Shown here one piece after another: positions 1 through 9,405 of a stretch of 64,000 bases of DNA. The stretch is taken from assembly GCA_963784195.1 (NCBI GenBank), contig CAWARA010000005.1:12123-76122 (forward strand), read 5' to 3'. The notes under the pieces were generated by a model. It ran no database searches and was not told where the DNA came from. It was given only the letters and a program-made list of their open reading frames with translations. Source of the stretch: CAVQAH01 sp963784195 (GTDB lineage: Bacteria > Acidobacteriota > Vicinamibacteria > Vicinamibacterales > 2-12-FULL-66-21). A program made the position numbers and the translations under genes. Numbering within the stretch: the first letter of the stretch is position 1; the number at the start of each line of letters is the position of its first letter.

Positions 1-1
1 C

Positions 2-508
2 GACGGCGTCATCGATCGCGATGAGTGGTATGGCGATCTCCCGACGTTCGAGCGTGTCGATCGAAACGACGATGGCCGTATCAATCGGACCGAGTTCCTC
101 GGCGACGACGCAGTGGGGACATCAGGCAGCGCGTCGTTCAACGAGCTGGACCGCAACGGCAACGGCGTCGTGACCGCGAACGAGTGGATTGGTCCGCGCG
201 CGGAGTTCAATCGGCTCGATGCTGACGACGATGGCGTCGTCACGCGCAACGAGTATCGGAGCGAGCAGGCCACCGACACCCGTTCCGCTGCCTATCGCGC
301 AGGCGTGACACGTGGCCTCGCGGAAGGCAAACAGGCCGGCTACGAGGATCGCAACATCAACGGTGGCAGGTGGGATCTCGAAGGTCAGCGCGAGTTAGAA
401 CAGGCCGACTCCGGATACACCGCGTCTGTTGGATCGCGCGAAGAATATCAGTCCGGCTACCGCGCAGGATTCCGGCGGGGCTACCGGGACGGGTTTGGGC
501 CGAGATAG
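2..508 (+). CDS. EF-hand calcium-binding protein, 5' partial
   Basis: The frame is open from base 2, so the start lies outside the window; the visible part is about 168 codons. Four EF-hand-type loops can be read: a partial one at the edge (DGVIDRDEW), then DRNDDGRINRTEF, DRNGNGVVTANEW and DADDDGVVTRNEY. Each has Asp/Asn at positions 1, 3 and 5, Gly at 6 and an acidic or polar residue at 12 of the loop, so calcium binding is likely. After about residue 95 the protein changes to a Gly/Arg/Tyr-rich tail with two related segments (YRAGVTRGLAEGKQAGYED and YQSGYRAGFRRGYRDGF). Such EF-hand proteins are usually secreted in this group, but the signal peptide would be upstream. It converges with the M14 peptidase across a repeat hairpin. 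Confidence 0.75.
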   Translation, partial: DGVIDRDEWYGDLPTFERVDRNDDGRINRTEFLGDDAVGTSGSASFNELDRNGNGVVTANEWIGPRAEFNRLDADDDGVVTRNEYRSEQATDTRSAAYRAGVTRGLAEGKQAGYEDRNINGGRWDLEGQRELEQADSGYTASVGSREEYQSGYRAGFRRGYRDGFGPR

Positions 509-510
509 TC

Positions 511-629
511 GAAGAAATCGGAAATCGGAAATCGGCAATCGGAGATCGGAGATCGGAAATCGGAGATCGCCATAGGGGATGTCCGATTGCCGATCTCCGA
601 TTTCCGATTTCCGATCTCCGATTTCCGAT
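511..629. repeat. 7-bp tandem repeats in inverted orientation (long hairpin)
   Basis: The left arm is a run of GAAATCG/GAGATCG heptamers (about 511-568) and the right arm is a run of CGATTTC/CGATCTC, its complement (about 583-629), around a short unique loop. The two arms can fold into a hairpin of roughly 45 bp per side with few mismatches. It fills the gap between two convergent genes, so it may act as a bidirectional terminator. The short period also makes it prone to slippage. Confidence 0.8.
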
Positions 630-636
630 GTCGCCG

Positions 637-3270
637 TCAGTGCCCAGGCGACAAGAGCACCGCATTGATGAACAGCAATTCCGTCGCTTCCGCGAACGCC
701 CGGTAGTTGGGATCCTCAGCGAACGCGATCACGTGGCCGCGGCCTGTTGGCTGGTGCATCAGGAACGCGCGCTGCGCGAGCAGTGGCTGCGCTTCTTTCC
801 AGACCAGGCCGGCGGCCACCACACGATCGGCATTCGCGTAAATACCGACGTTCCTACCCGCGTCCAGCTTCAGCGGCGCGAACACGCGTGCGCCCTCGTA
901 GATCGCCTGAATCTCATCGTCCAGGCCTGCTGTCAGCCAGTGGTTGCGATCGAGCTTGACGCGCAGCATGGCTCCGGCCAGCGCCTCGGGCCGCTCGCGT
1001 TCGGGCTGAATGGCCTTGTCGTAGTCGAAAGGCTTCGCGGGGTCGGGTTTGGCGCCTCCGCCCGATCCCTGCGCGCTGCCTTGGGCTGGAGCCTCGGCTT
1101 CGCGCTCGGGGCTGCCGTCGCGTAGAAGCGTGTCGGTGGAGATCAACCCGACGCGATCGCGTGCGGCCCAGCGTGATGCTTCCGCGAGCGTGATCAGCGT
1201 TCCGCCGTTGCGGATCCAGTCCTTCAGCCTGCGCAGTGCGTCTTCGCTGAAGTTGTACGTGCCGGACGGCAGGACCAGCACGTCATAGTTGCGCATATCG
1301 AAGTTCTGCAGCGTCGAGGCGCGCATGGCCGTCACGGCCTGACCGAATCGTCGCTCGAGCACATACCGCGCCCAGCCTGCTGACAGGCTCGAAGCCGGTG
1401 CGTCCCACGCCATGAGCACGCGCGGCGTTCGCAGCGTGGCGACCCGTCCGCTGCCGAGTGAGATGCCATTTTCCGTCCACGTTTCGGTGATCGGCACGAG
1501 CTCGGCGTTGTGACGATGGGCGATCTCGGCGATCGTGGCGGCGACGTTCTGAGGGTTACCCGCGACCCGTACGAACGCCGTTCCGGCCTCGTAGCGGCGG
1601 CCCGAGTGCGTGAAGGCCTCATCGGCGGAGTGGATCCGGACGCCGGCGCGCAAGGCTTCGGCAGCGGTGGCAGCAGCACCAGATCCCCAGGGAAGCAGGA
1701 AGCCGAGCGGCGATCCGGTCTGCGCCGGTGCGGTGGCCGCGGCGCTGCCGAGCGGCTCAACGCGTGTGGTCTTGACGTTGTTGACCCTGTCGGACGGGAC
1801 AATCTCAACGTCAAACGCGAGCGGAAGGCTCCATGCCGTGACGTCGTAGATCTGATCCGGCAGTCGTTCCTGACGACGCCTCTCCTGTTCCTTCAGGAAC
1901 GCATCGTCCATCTTCACGTCCGGGTCCAGGAGGTTTCGCGCAAGACGGCCCGCTGGCTGGGCGAACGGGACGATGAAGGTCCCGGCGGGCATCTGCCGCG
2001 TGCCTGCCTGGAACGCCTCGTCGGCGCGATTGACCTGAATGCCCTGAGTGGCGAGCAGCTGCGCCAGCCGCGTAGTCCGCGACCGATCCTTGCCGACCGG
2101 AATGATGTACTCACGCGTTCCCTGCTGGGCCATCGCGATCGCCGAGCGCCGGTAGTCGAAGAAATCTCGCAGCAGGCGTTCGCGATTCTGCGCGGCGGTC
2201 AGGGCCGTTGTGATGGCGGCCGTGAAATGCTGCGTCACAGCCTGCTTGTAGGTCAGCGTCGTGCCGTCTTCACGCTTGAACGACAGCCCGCGGGCCGACG
2301 CCTGCTCGTAGGTCATGCCGATGGAGCCGTGAAAGATCGGCCACGATTCGCCGTAACCCGGGTAGAAGGAGTCGTAGACCTCACGCACGAAATAACTGAA
2401 CCCGCGGCGGTCGAATTGTGTGGCATTCGCGCGGCCGAACGCGTCGAGCCACTTCTGCTGCGCAGGCGTGATCATCGGATTGAGCGGATTCGCCGGCGGC
2501 GCGAAGTAATACGTGGAATTGCCGCCCATCTCGTGCAGATCGACGACGACCTGCGGATACCACTCGAGCATCACTTTGGCGCGGCCCTGCGTTTCCGGCT
2601 GCGACAGCGCGAAGTAGTCGCGATTCATATCGAACAGGTAGTGATTCGAACGGCCGCCCGGCCAGGGCTCGTCGTGTTCCGCGGACAGCGGCTCCGAATC
2701 CGGAAGCGCCGCCCGGCCGGCCATGTTGCTGGTCACGAACCGCTGACGGCCGTCGGGATTCTGCATCGGGTCGATGATGACGATGGCGTCTTTCAGCGTT
2801 GCATCGACATCCTTGCTGCGTCCCGCCAGCAGGTGATACGCCTCCGCGAGAGCCGCGTCGGACGACGAGATCTCGTTGCCGTGGACGCCGTGTATGAACC
2901 AGACGACGACCGGCAGCTCGGGGATCAGCTTGTCGGCCTCCGGCGCACCGGACGCAACCGCCTGCATGCCCTTGCGGATGTCATCGAGCCGCGCGATGCG
3001 CTCCTTCGAACCGACGATCAGGTAGTGGAGCGGCCGCCCTTCCCACGTCGTGGCGTAGTGCACGAGACGGGTACGGTCCGGGGCCGCCTTGGCCAGAGCA
3101 TTGAGGTAAATGCCGATCTGCTCGGGCGTCGTGATCGCGTCCCCGGGCTCATGGCCGACGACCTGTTTCAACGTCGGGATCGCCGGGTCGTAGGTCGTAT
3201 CAGGCGCGAGCCCCTGGCCAGCAAGCACAGTCGTCGACAGGAAAAACAATCCGAATACAGCGCGTTTCAT
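637..3270 (-). CDS. Secreted M14 family zinc carboxypeptidase
   Basis: Predicted exported metallopeptidase of 877 residues from the ATG at 3270. That start is preferred to the ATG seven codons upstream because it opens a clean signal peptide (MKRAVFGLFFLSTTVLAG). The M14 domain spans about residues 40-340: zinc ligands H130 and E133 in HGVHGNE, the third His at about 246 in VVDLHEMGG, and a Glu at about 322 (GMTYEQAS) in the place of the catalytic base. NPDGRQR near 171 fits the substrate-binding arginine segment. The C-terminal half includes a stretch resembling a glutamine-amidotransferase-like fold (VLVLPSGTYNF), as in the ~900-residue secreted M14 proteins common in Acidobacteriota. It probably removes C-terminal residues from peptides in the periplasm. 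It is divergent from the AraC gene. Confidence 0.87.
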   Translation of the reverse strand: MKRAVFGLFFLSTTVLAGQGLAPDTTYDPAIPTLKQVVGHEPGDAITTPEQIGIYLNALAKAAPDRTRLVHYATTWEGRPLHYLIVGSKERIARLDDIRKGMQAVASGAPEADKLIPELPVVVWFIHGVHGNEISSSDAALAEAYHLLAGRSKDVDATLKDAIVIIDPMQNPDGRQRFVTSNMAGRAALPDSEPLSAEHDEPWPGGRSNHYLFDMNRDYFALSQPETQGRAKVMLEWYPQVVVDLHEMGGNSTYYFAPPANPLNPMITPAQQKWLDAFGRANATQFDRRGFSYFVREVYDSFYPGYGESWPIFHGSIGMTYEQASARGLSFKREDGTTLTYKQAVTQHFTAAITTALTAAQNRERLLRDFFDYRRSAIAMAQQGTREYIIPVGKDRSRTTRLAQLLATQGIQVNRADEAFQAGTRQMPAGTFIVPFAQPAGRLARNLLDPDVKMDDAFLKEQERRRQERLPDQIYDVTAWSLPLAFDVEIVPSDRVNNVKTTRVEPLGSAAATAPAQTGSPLGFLLPWGSGAAATAAEALRAGVRIHSADEAFTHSGRRYEAGTAFVRVAGNPQNVAATIAEIAHRHNAELVPITETWTENGISLGSGRVATLRTPRVLMAWDAPASSLSAGWARYVLERRFGQAVTAMRASTLQNFDMRNYDVLVLPSGTYNFSEDALRRLKDWIRNGGTLITLAEASRWAARDRVGLISTDTLLRDGSPEREAEAPAQGSAQGSGGGAKPDPAKPFDYDKAIQPERERPEALAGAMLRVKLDRNHWLTAGLDDEIQAIYEGARVFAPLKLDAGRNVGIYANADRVVAAGLVWKEAQPLLAQRAFLMHQPTGRGHVIAFAEDPNYRAFAEATELLFINAVLLSPGH

Positions 3271-3310
3271 GGGTGTCGGCCTTTGTACCATATTTCGTTT
3301 GATTGAGAGT

Positions 3311-3347
3311 ACCTGTAGGCCCGACCTTTAAGGTCGGGCCTACAGGT
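3311..3347. repeat. Perfect 18-bp-arm palindrome in a divergent promoter gap
   Basis: The arms are ACCTGTAGGCCCGACCTT and its exact complement, separated by one base. It lies between the divergent M14 peptidase and AraC genes, about 20 bp before the AraC start, so it is not in a usual terminator position. It could be an operator, a REP-like dispersed palindrome, or a structure in the AraC leader. Confidence 0.85.
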
Positions 3348-3368
3348 GTGATAGCCTGACCCGCCCGA

Positions 3369-4199
3369 ATGGATTACCGCGAGTACGCACCGTCCGCGCC
3401 CCTGGCGGCATCCGTGCACTGCATCTGGACGCTCGAAGGCGATGCCGCGAGCATGGGGTCTGACGTTCAGCCGATCCTTCCGGATGGCAAGTCAGAACTG
3501 ATTCTGCACCTGGCGGATCCGTTCGATCGCATGCACGCCAGCGGCGGGCACGAACGGCAGCCCGCGATTCTCTTTGCCGGTCAGCTTACGAGCCAACTCG
3601 TGTTGCGTCCAACGGGCAGGATCGCTGTGGTGGGGATCCGGTTCAGGCCGGATGGAGCGGCGGCGTTTTTTCGGGAACCGCAGGACCGCTTCGCTGGGCT
3701 CACACCCGCCGTCTCGGATGTCGCTCCTGTAATGGCCCGGGCATTCGAGTCTGCGCGCAACGCGTCGGACGATCCGGCTCACGTCGTTGCGCACCTGCAA
3801 TCCGCACTCGAACGGATCGTTCAACCGGTTGCCGACGCGCGCGTCAGGCACGTCGTCGAGCGCATCGGACGGGCGCGCGGGATGGTCTCGATCAGTAATC
3901 TCGCGGCAGCCGTGGGGCTGACGCCGAGGCATCTCGAACGGCGTTTCATGCACATCGTCGGCATGTCGCCGAAGCGCCTGGCCAGGATCGCGCGGTTTCA
4001 GCACGCGCTCGCGATGCTGGATCAGCCTGATCCGGCGCCCGGCACGCGCACCGCGGCCGCCTGCGGCTTTGCCGATCAGGCGCACTTCGTCCGGGATTTC
4101 CGCGAGCTGGCTGGGGTTCCGCCAGGCGCGCACATGCTTCAGCGGGCGGAATTCACCGGATTCTTTACCGAGCGCCGGCATCGCGAGACGTGCGAATAA
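3369..4199 (+). CDS. AraC family regulator with DUF6597-type N-domain
   Basis: Cytoplasmic transcription factor of 276 residues. The N-terminal half (about 1-140) matches the DUF6597 sensory domain that precedes AraC HTH domains in many soil bacteria; landmarks are PDGKSELILHLADP and the RPTG...VVGIRFRPDGAAAFF segment. The C-terminal 100 residues carry the AraC HTH pair, with LTPRHLERRFMHIVGMSPKR as the second-helix signature and GFADQAHFVRDFRELAGVPP ending the domain. It is divergent from the M14 peptidase and 38 bp upstream of the broken lipoprotein; the target genes are unknown. Confidence 0.87.
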   Translation: MDYREYAPSAPLAASVHCIWTLEGDAASMGSDVQPILPDGKSELILHLADPFDRMHASGGHERQPAILFAGQLTSQLVLRPTGRIAVVGIRFRPDGAAAFFREPQDRFAGLTPAVSDVAPVMARAFESARNASDDPAHVVAHLQSALERIVQPVADARVRHVVERIGRARGMVSISNLAAAVGLTPRHLERRFMHIVGMSPKRLARIARFQHALAMLDQPDPAPGTRTAAACGFADQAHFVRDFRELAGVPPGAHMLQRAEFTGFFTERRHRETCE

Positions 4200-4237
4200 T
4201 GCGACAATGTGGGGCCTGCCCAGAGCCGGGGACCGTC

Positions 4238-4800
4238 ATGCGCCGAGTGTGCCTACTTCTGTTGTTGATTGGACTGCCCGCGTGCAACAGCGATGAAACG
4301 TTCGATCCCGTCGGGCCCTCCGGGCCGACGGTGCCGAGCATCGGCGGGACGTTCGCGTCGCCCAACATGTTTCATTTCGAGCTGACTCTGGCGGACCGGC
4401 CGTTCGACTGCAACGGTGCGCTCACGATTGGCACACAGATCGCGACGTCGTTCAGCGGAACGTTCGTGATTAGCCGATCAGGAGCGATGCGGCGGGCTCA
4501 GCGGCACGGTCACGTCAGGCACGTTCTCGACCGACGGCACGATCTCTTTTGCGTTGACATCAGCCGGCGCCGAACCAGTTTTCGTCGCGGCTCGCCTTCG
4601 GCTGCACTTATGTGAGCGGCGATCGGCTGATGACCGGAACCATCACCGCCACCGAACTGCGCGCCGAGAGCCGGACGACGATCAATTGTTCGAACGGCGG
4701 GACAGACAGTCTTTGCGCGCGTCGCGGGGACACGGTCGCAGTAGGGAGATGCTGGGTGGCCGCAACCAAAGAAGCTTGTGAACCGTCGTGGTCGTCGTGA
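4238..4800 (+). pseudogene. Lipoprotein, frameshifted (uncharacterised)
   Basis: The reading starts at ATG 4238 with a lipoprotein signal (MRRVCLLLLLIGLPAC, lipobox LPAC). The first frame is coherent to about 4480 (FSGTFVIS), then continues in a second frame to about 4600 (GGLSGTVTSGTFSTDG, ALTSAGAEPVFVAA) and in a third to the stop at 4800 (CTYVSGDRLMTGTITATE). Joined, these give one small secreted beta-rich lipoprotein of about 180 residues with paired cysteines, typical of uncharacterised acidobacterial lipoproteins. Two single-base indels are needed. Function unknown. Confidence 0.6.
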
Positions 4801-4899
4801 CCGTCGTGGTCGTCCCCATTCCGTCCCCCGTTGCAGCTGTTCTTCAGCTGCACGACAAACGCTTCCTGAAACGAACACGACGACACGACGACCGCGACG
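4784..4899. repeat. CGTCGTGGTCGT-type inverted repeat hairpin
   Basis: The left arm (about 4784-4815) is built of CGTCGTGGTCGTCGTGACCG-like units; the right arm (about 4873-4899) is CACGACGACACGACGACCG-like. The loop contains a smaller perfect hairpin (GCAGCTG at 4833-4839 and CAGCTGC at 4845-4851). It sits between the end of the lipoprotein and the end of the DUF2079 gene (convergent). The same unit recurs near 20.6, 24.0, 52.4 and 55.4 kb. Confidence 0.75.
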
Positions 4900-5005
4900 C
4901 AGGTCATGTTGGCGTCTATCGAAGCCCGTCAGTCGCTCCCCTGTGCCTTTATTTCCAGCCAAGAGAATCAGAATCTTGGAAGCTTGTAGTCTGAGTGCGC
5001 TGCTC

Positions 5006-6739
5006 TCACTGATCGCAGGACCGTTCCCACTTGACCCTGGCGTGCTGATTCGACTGGTCACGGGCGGACGGCTGGGGGCCAGCGGCGTCGGTCGGCAAAG
5101 GCACCACACGGACGGCCACGAGTCCATCCGGCATTGGCGCGATGACGGGGAGTTCCATCAAACACGAGAGGGCCCGTCGCCGGAACGGGTAGAAGCTGAC
5201 GCGCGGTGCGATTAGGGCAGCCGCGCCGATGTTGGCGGGATTGCGCAACGATCGCGGCGTCAGGAGCTTGACCCTGCCTTCGTATCCCGCGTGAGGATAC
5301 AGCCCGCTCTGTACGAGCACGATGCGTTCATCCGCGAGCAACTCGAGCGCTCGTGGCACCGCGGCAATCTCGTGCTTCCACGGCAGGACAGTGTAACCAG
5401 GTCCTGCAAGCATGGCCGCGAGCAGGACGACGGCGGAGGCCAGCACCGGCACTGATGCCGGCTGAACCAGCCGCCTGCCGATCGCGAGCGCGCCGGCCGA
5501 CGCGCCGAGCACGAGGAACGGCGCGATCAGGATGGCGTAGTAGAGCCCGAACCCACGCACGATTTCGTTATCCGATGCCCCGAAGATGAGGACGATCGGC
5601 AGGATTCCAAGCGACCATCGCCATCCAATCGCCGGCAGAAACAGGTGCGGAGGCATGACGATCGGCAGGAAACCCGATGTCACCGCATCCGAGAGGACGT
5701 TCCAGGGGCGGCCGATCATTCCCCGCAGCGCCTCGATCGGCGTCGACCCGTAGGTGATCCAGAAGTTCGAGTACATGACTCCGCCGCTCGGAGCCAGCGC
5801 GGGCACGACGAACGTATAGAACACGCCGAGATTGATCAGCGCTAATAGCGTCGGCGCCACGAGAAACAGCATGCGATCGCGGGGCGTCATCTGCCGGCCG
5901 ACATGGAGCGCGAGCGCTGTCGATGCGGCAAAGAGCGGCAGAACGGCGTCTTCTTTCACGAGGACGCACGCCAGCATTGCCGCGAGAAACGACCACCGCT
6001 GTCCGCGCAGACCGGCGTCGAGGAGCCAGGGAATGAACCAGGCGTAGAGCACCTCGGCGTGGAAGCCGTAATTCAGCGTGCGCGCGGTGTTGTCGTTCAG
6101 GAGGTACGCGAGCGCGGTTGCACACGCCAGGATCCCGCCGAAGCCCTGGTGGAGTCCGATGCGCAGGATGTAGAGACTGCCGGCAACGACGGCGATGACC
6201 GACAGCGCGAGCAGCCAGACCGGCGTGGCGACGATCCAATACAACGCGGCGACGGGAACGAGGATCCAATACGCGTGGACCGCCAGGTGTGTCAGGTTCG
6301 AAAATGCGGGCTCGTTAGAGATCTCGACGAAGAACGGCCGGCCGCGGCTCGTCTGGAACAGCGGGCGATCGAAGTAGATCGTGAAGTCGACGCCGTTGAT
6401 GTGGCCGCTCTGGAAACGCGAATAGACGATCCAGAAGAGCACGAATGCGGCGGCGGCCGCCCCGATGGCAATCACGCGACGATCGGGCTCCCAGCGCAGG
6501 AGGGCATCCCAGTCCTCGGGTTGCCACCGCCACGGGCGGAGGGCGACAACCGAGAGCGCGAACGTGGGGAGCAGGACCGCCCATGACCTGACCACCGCGG
6601 GCCATCCCGCCAGCGGCGGCATCAGGAGAACTACTGCCGCCGCGCAAGACACAACAACCAAGGCGAGCTGGCTCGCTCGCTCACGGTTCAGCTCAGGCAA
6701 GGCGTGCAGTACATACCATACTCCAGCACCTTGATGCAT
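5006..6739 (-). CDS. DUF2079 family multi-pass membrane protein
   Basis: Integral membrane protein of about 577 residues from the ATG at 6739; the open frame extends further upstream but runs into the divergent ADOP gene, so 6739 is preferred. There are about ten to twelve hydrophobic segments. The DUF2079 signature is visible: DFTIYFDRPLFQTSRGRPF near the first periplasmic loop, then FAASTALAL and LVAPTLLALINLGVFYTF. DUF2079 proteins have a GT-C-like topology and often lie near glycan or lipid genes, but no reaction is established. The C-terminus ends in a soluble tail of about 100 residues. It is divergent from the ADOP permease with about 115 bp between starts. Confidence 0.82.
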   Translation of the reverse strand: MHQGAGVWYVLHALPELNRERASQLALVVVSCAAAVVLLMPPLAGWPAVVRSWAVLLPTFALSVVALRPWRWQPEDWDALLRWEPDRRVIAIGAAAAAFVLFWIVYSRFQSGHINGVDFTIYFDRPLFQTSRGRPFFVEISNEPAFSNLTHLAVHAYWILVPVAALYWIVATPVWLLALSVIAVVAGSLYILRIGLHQGFGGILACATALAYLLNDNTARTLNYGFHAEVLYAWFIPWLLDAGLRGQRWSFLAAMLACVLVKEDAVLPLFAASTALALHVGRQMTPRDRMLFLVAPTLLALINLGVFYTFVVPALAPSGGVMYSNFWITYGSTPIEALRGMIGRPWNVLSDAVTSGFLPIVMPPHLFLPAIGWRWSLGILPIVLIFGASDNEIVRGFGLYYAILIAPFLVLGASAGALAIGRRLVQPASVPVLASAVVLLAAMLAGPGYTVLPWKHEIAAVPRALELLADERIVLVQSGLYPHAGYEGRVKLLTPRSLRNPANIGAAALIAPRVSFYPFRRRALSCLMELPVIAPMPDGLVAVRVVPLPTDAAGPQPSARDQSNQHARVKWERSCDQ

Positions 6740-6853
6740 CGGGATTTGCGGGGGCGGCTGACAACCCTGCAACAGCCGCCGCCGTCCAAGCACGCGGAAG
6801 CGCCTGCGGCCGTCGCCGAGCGCGAAGGCGGGAGGCTCAGAGAGGGGTGCGCC

Positions 6854-9275
6854 GTGACCGATGCGATTCTGCGAGATGCGAGGCTGGCGATTCGGGCGTT
6901 GGCCCGAACACCAGGGTTCACGATTGCCGCCGTGCTGACGCTCGGCATCGGCATGGGCGGCACGGTTCTGATGCTGACCGCCGCGAATGCCGCATTCCGC
7001 GAGCCGCTGGCGTTTGGCAACGCGGACCGGCTTGTGCACATCTGGCAGGTCTCACCGCGGGCGAACACGGTGGCGGTTCCCCTGATGGTGGCCAGGGACT
7101 GGGAGACGGCCAGCAGGTCTTTCGACAGCATCGGCCTGGCGCTCGGTTCGGGCAGCGTGAATATCAGCAATGGCGCCGATGCTGACCGCGCGGTCAGGGG
7201 CATGGTCAGCCGCAACTTCTTCGCAACGCTTGGCGTTACCCCGGTGGTTGGCCGCTCGTTCTCGGCCGAGGAGGCTTCGACGAACGGGCCGGTGGCCGCC
7301 GTGATTTCCGATGCCCTCTGGGAGCGCCTGTTCGGCCGCACTCCCGATGTCCTGTCTCGCGCGATTCACATCGAGGGCGTGCCGCATCCAGTGGTGGGTG
7401 TGATGCCGTCAGGTTTCTCGTATCCGGTCGGTTCGGATCTGTGGACGACGTTCGAACGGAATGGTCCGGCGGGCTACGGCGGACGGACGTCACACAACTT
7501 CGAGGTGATCGGCCGGCTGGCTCCGAACGTCAGTATCGAGCGGGCGCAGTCCGAGCTCGAGCAGGTGACGCGCGGACTCCACGAGATCGATCCGGGGATG
7601 AAGAAGGAAGGCTACGGCGTCCGTCTTGTCGACTTGCGATCGAGTCTGCTGGACACAGGCGGCACCGCGCTGTTGATCCTGACCGCCGCCGTTGGCTGCG
7701 TGCTCGTGATCGCCTGCGTCAACGTCGCGAACCTGATTCTCGCGCGCGCTGTGACACGTGAAGCCCAATCGACGCTGCGGGTCGCGCTCGGCGCCACGTC
7801 GGCAGACCTGCTCAGGCTCTTCCTGGTCGAGAGTGTGATCCTCGCGGCTGCCGGCACCGTCGTCGGCAGCGTGCTCGTCACGCTCTCCGCGGGCATCGTG
7901 CGAGGGGTGTTGCCGGCTGGGCTGACGAGCGAAGCGATTCAGCTCGATCCCGCGGTGCTGCTGACCTGCGCAGGGCTGATGCTCGTGGCTGGAATAGGCT
8001 GCGGACTCCCGGCCGCGTTGCATTGCGCACGATTGGACCTGCGCTCGTCGATGTCGGGCGCCTCCCGCTCGCTCGCCCGAGAGCCGAAGGGAATGAACGT
8101 GCTGACCGCCGTCGAAGTGGCGATCGCGTGCGTCCTGCTGGTCGGCGCCGGCGTTCTTCTCCGCAGCCTGTCGAGATTGCAGGTCGTCGATCCGGGATTC
8201 AAGTCCGACAACGTCCTGGTATCGATGTTCTCGCTGGGAGCCGCGCCAGGGTCGCCGTATACCGATGCCGTTCGTCGAGCCCAATTCCTTGACGCGCTGA
8301 TCGATCGATCGGACGCGGTACCTGGTGTGGACCGCGTCGGCGTGACGAGCAGCCTGCCGTTTGCGTTCAGTCCCAATGCCCGCCTCGAAGAGGAAGGCGA
8401 GGTGGTGACCGAGCGCACACTAGGGCTCTCCACGCACTATCGCGTGATCGGCGGCGATTATTTCCAGGCGCTGCAGATTCCCCTCAAGGCGGGACGGCTG
8501 TTCGATGTGCGCGATCGCCAGGGCGCGCCACATGTCGCGATCGTCAATGAAACGGTCGTGCAGCGGTTGTGGGGTGGTGGCGAGGCTGTTGGCCGCCGCG
8601 TACGGATGCGGAACATGGATGGGCTCGAGCAATACGCCACCGTCGTCGGCGTCGTCGCCGACGTGCGCCACCGCGGCCTCACGCAGCCCCCGATACCCGA
8701 GGTGTTCTTCCCATATGCGCAGCGTCCGATGCGGACGTTCAGCATGGCGCTGGTCGCGAGCACCGGCATTGCGCCTGCGTCAGTGATCTCGGGCCTGCGC
8801 GGTGCGGTCCGCGAAGCGGATCCCGGAATATCGTCGGCGTTCGCGCTGCTGTCGGAACGCGTCGATCTGCTCGTGGCGCCTGCGCGTTTTCGCACGCGGC
8901 TACTTGCCGCCTTCGCCGCGGTCGCCCTGCTGCTCGCGGCCGTCGGTCTCTTCGCCGTCGTGCTCGTACGCCGTTGCAAGACGGACACGCGAAATCGGGA
9001 TCAGGATGGCATTGGGCGCCGACGCGCGCAGCGTTCAGCGTCTGGTGATTGCGCGGGGCATGACACCGGTGATCATCGGGACGCTCATCGGAGCCTGGAT
9101 TGCCCTTTCGCTCGGCCGTTTCGTCTCAGGTCTCGTCTACGAGATCACCCCGCGCGATCCAATCGCGTTCGGCGTCGCACTGATCGCGCTGCCGTTGGTC
9201 GCCCTGGTCGCCACCTGGCTCCCCGCGCGCCGAGCAACGCGCGTCGATCCGACGACGGCGCTGAGGGCTGAATAG
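6854..9275 (+). CDS. ADOP-type ABC permease (FtsX/MacB-like), one frameshift
   Basis: Large permease of the acidobacterial duplicated orphaned permease type: an N-terminal DAILRDARLAIRALARTPGF motif, TM1, a periplasmic MacB-like domain, three TMs with LIACVNVANLILARA, then a second MacB/FtsX copy. The first frame is coherent to about 8970. The rest (VARRTREIGIRMALGA to the ARRATRVDPTTALRAE end) is in the next frame, so one extra base lies in the run GTCGTGCTCGTACG. GTG 6854 is chosen because the family motif begins immediately after it. Full length would be about 807 residues, normal for ADOP proteins. No ATPase gene lies beside it, as is usual for the family. Confidence 0.85.
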
Positions 9276-9289
9276 ATCGAGATCGGTGT

Positions 9290-9405
9290 CGTGGTTCGTA
9301 GTTCGTCGGTCAGCCGATCGCTCGAGTCGAACCCTATCGGCCCGAGCTCCGGGCTCTTCGAGCCGACGAGCCACGAACCACGAACTACGGACTACGGACT
9401 ACGGA
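9290..9405. repeat. CGTAGTTCGTGG-type inverted repeat hairpin
   Basis: The left arm (9290-9310) reads CGTGGTTCGTAGTTCGTCGG; the right arm (9363-9405) has GACGAGCCACGAACCACGA followed by ACTACGGACTACGG repeats. It lies between convergent genes (ADOP end 9275, protease end 9392) and overlaps the last codons of the protease. The same unit is seen at 18.85 kb. Confidence 0.75.

Noticed and set aside
1510..3306. 598-residue plus-strand open frame opposite the M14 peptidase
   Set aside because: It is an antisense shadow of the high-GC peptidase gene; composition is Arg/Val/Leu-rich with no domain, while the minus-strand frame has complete M14 motifs.
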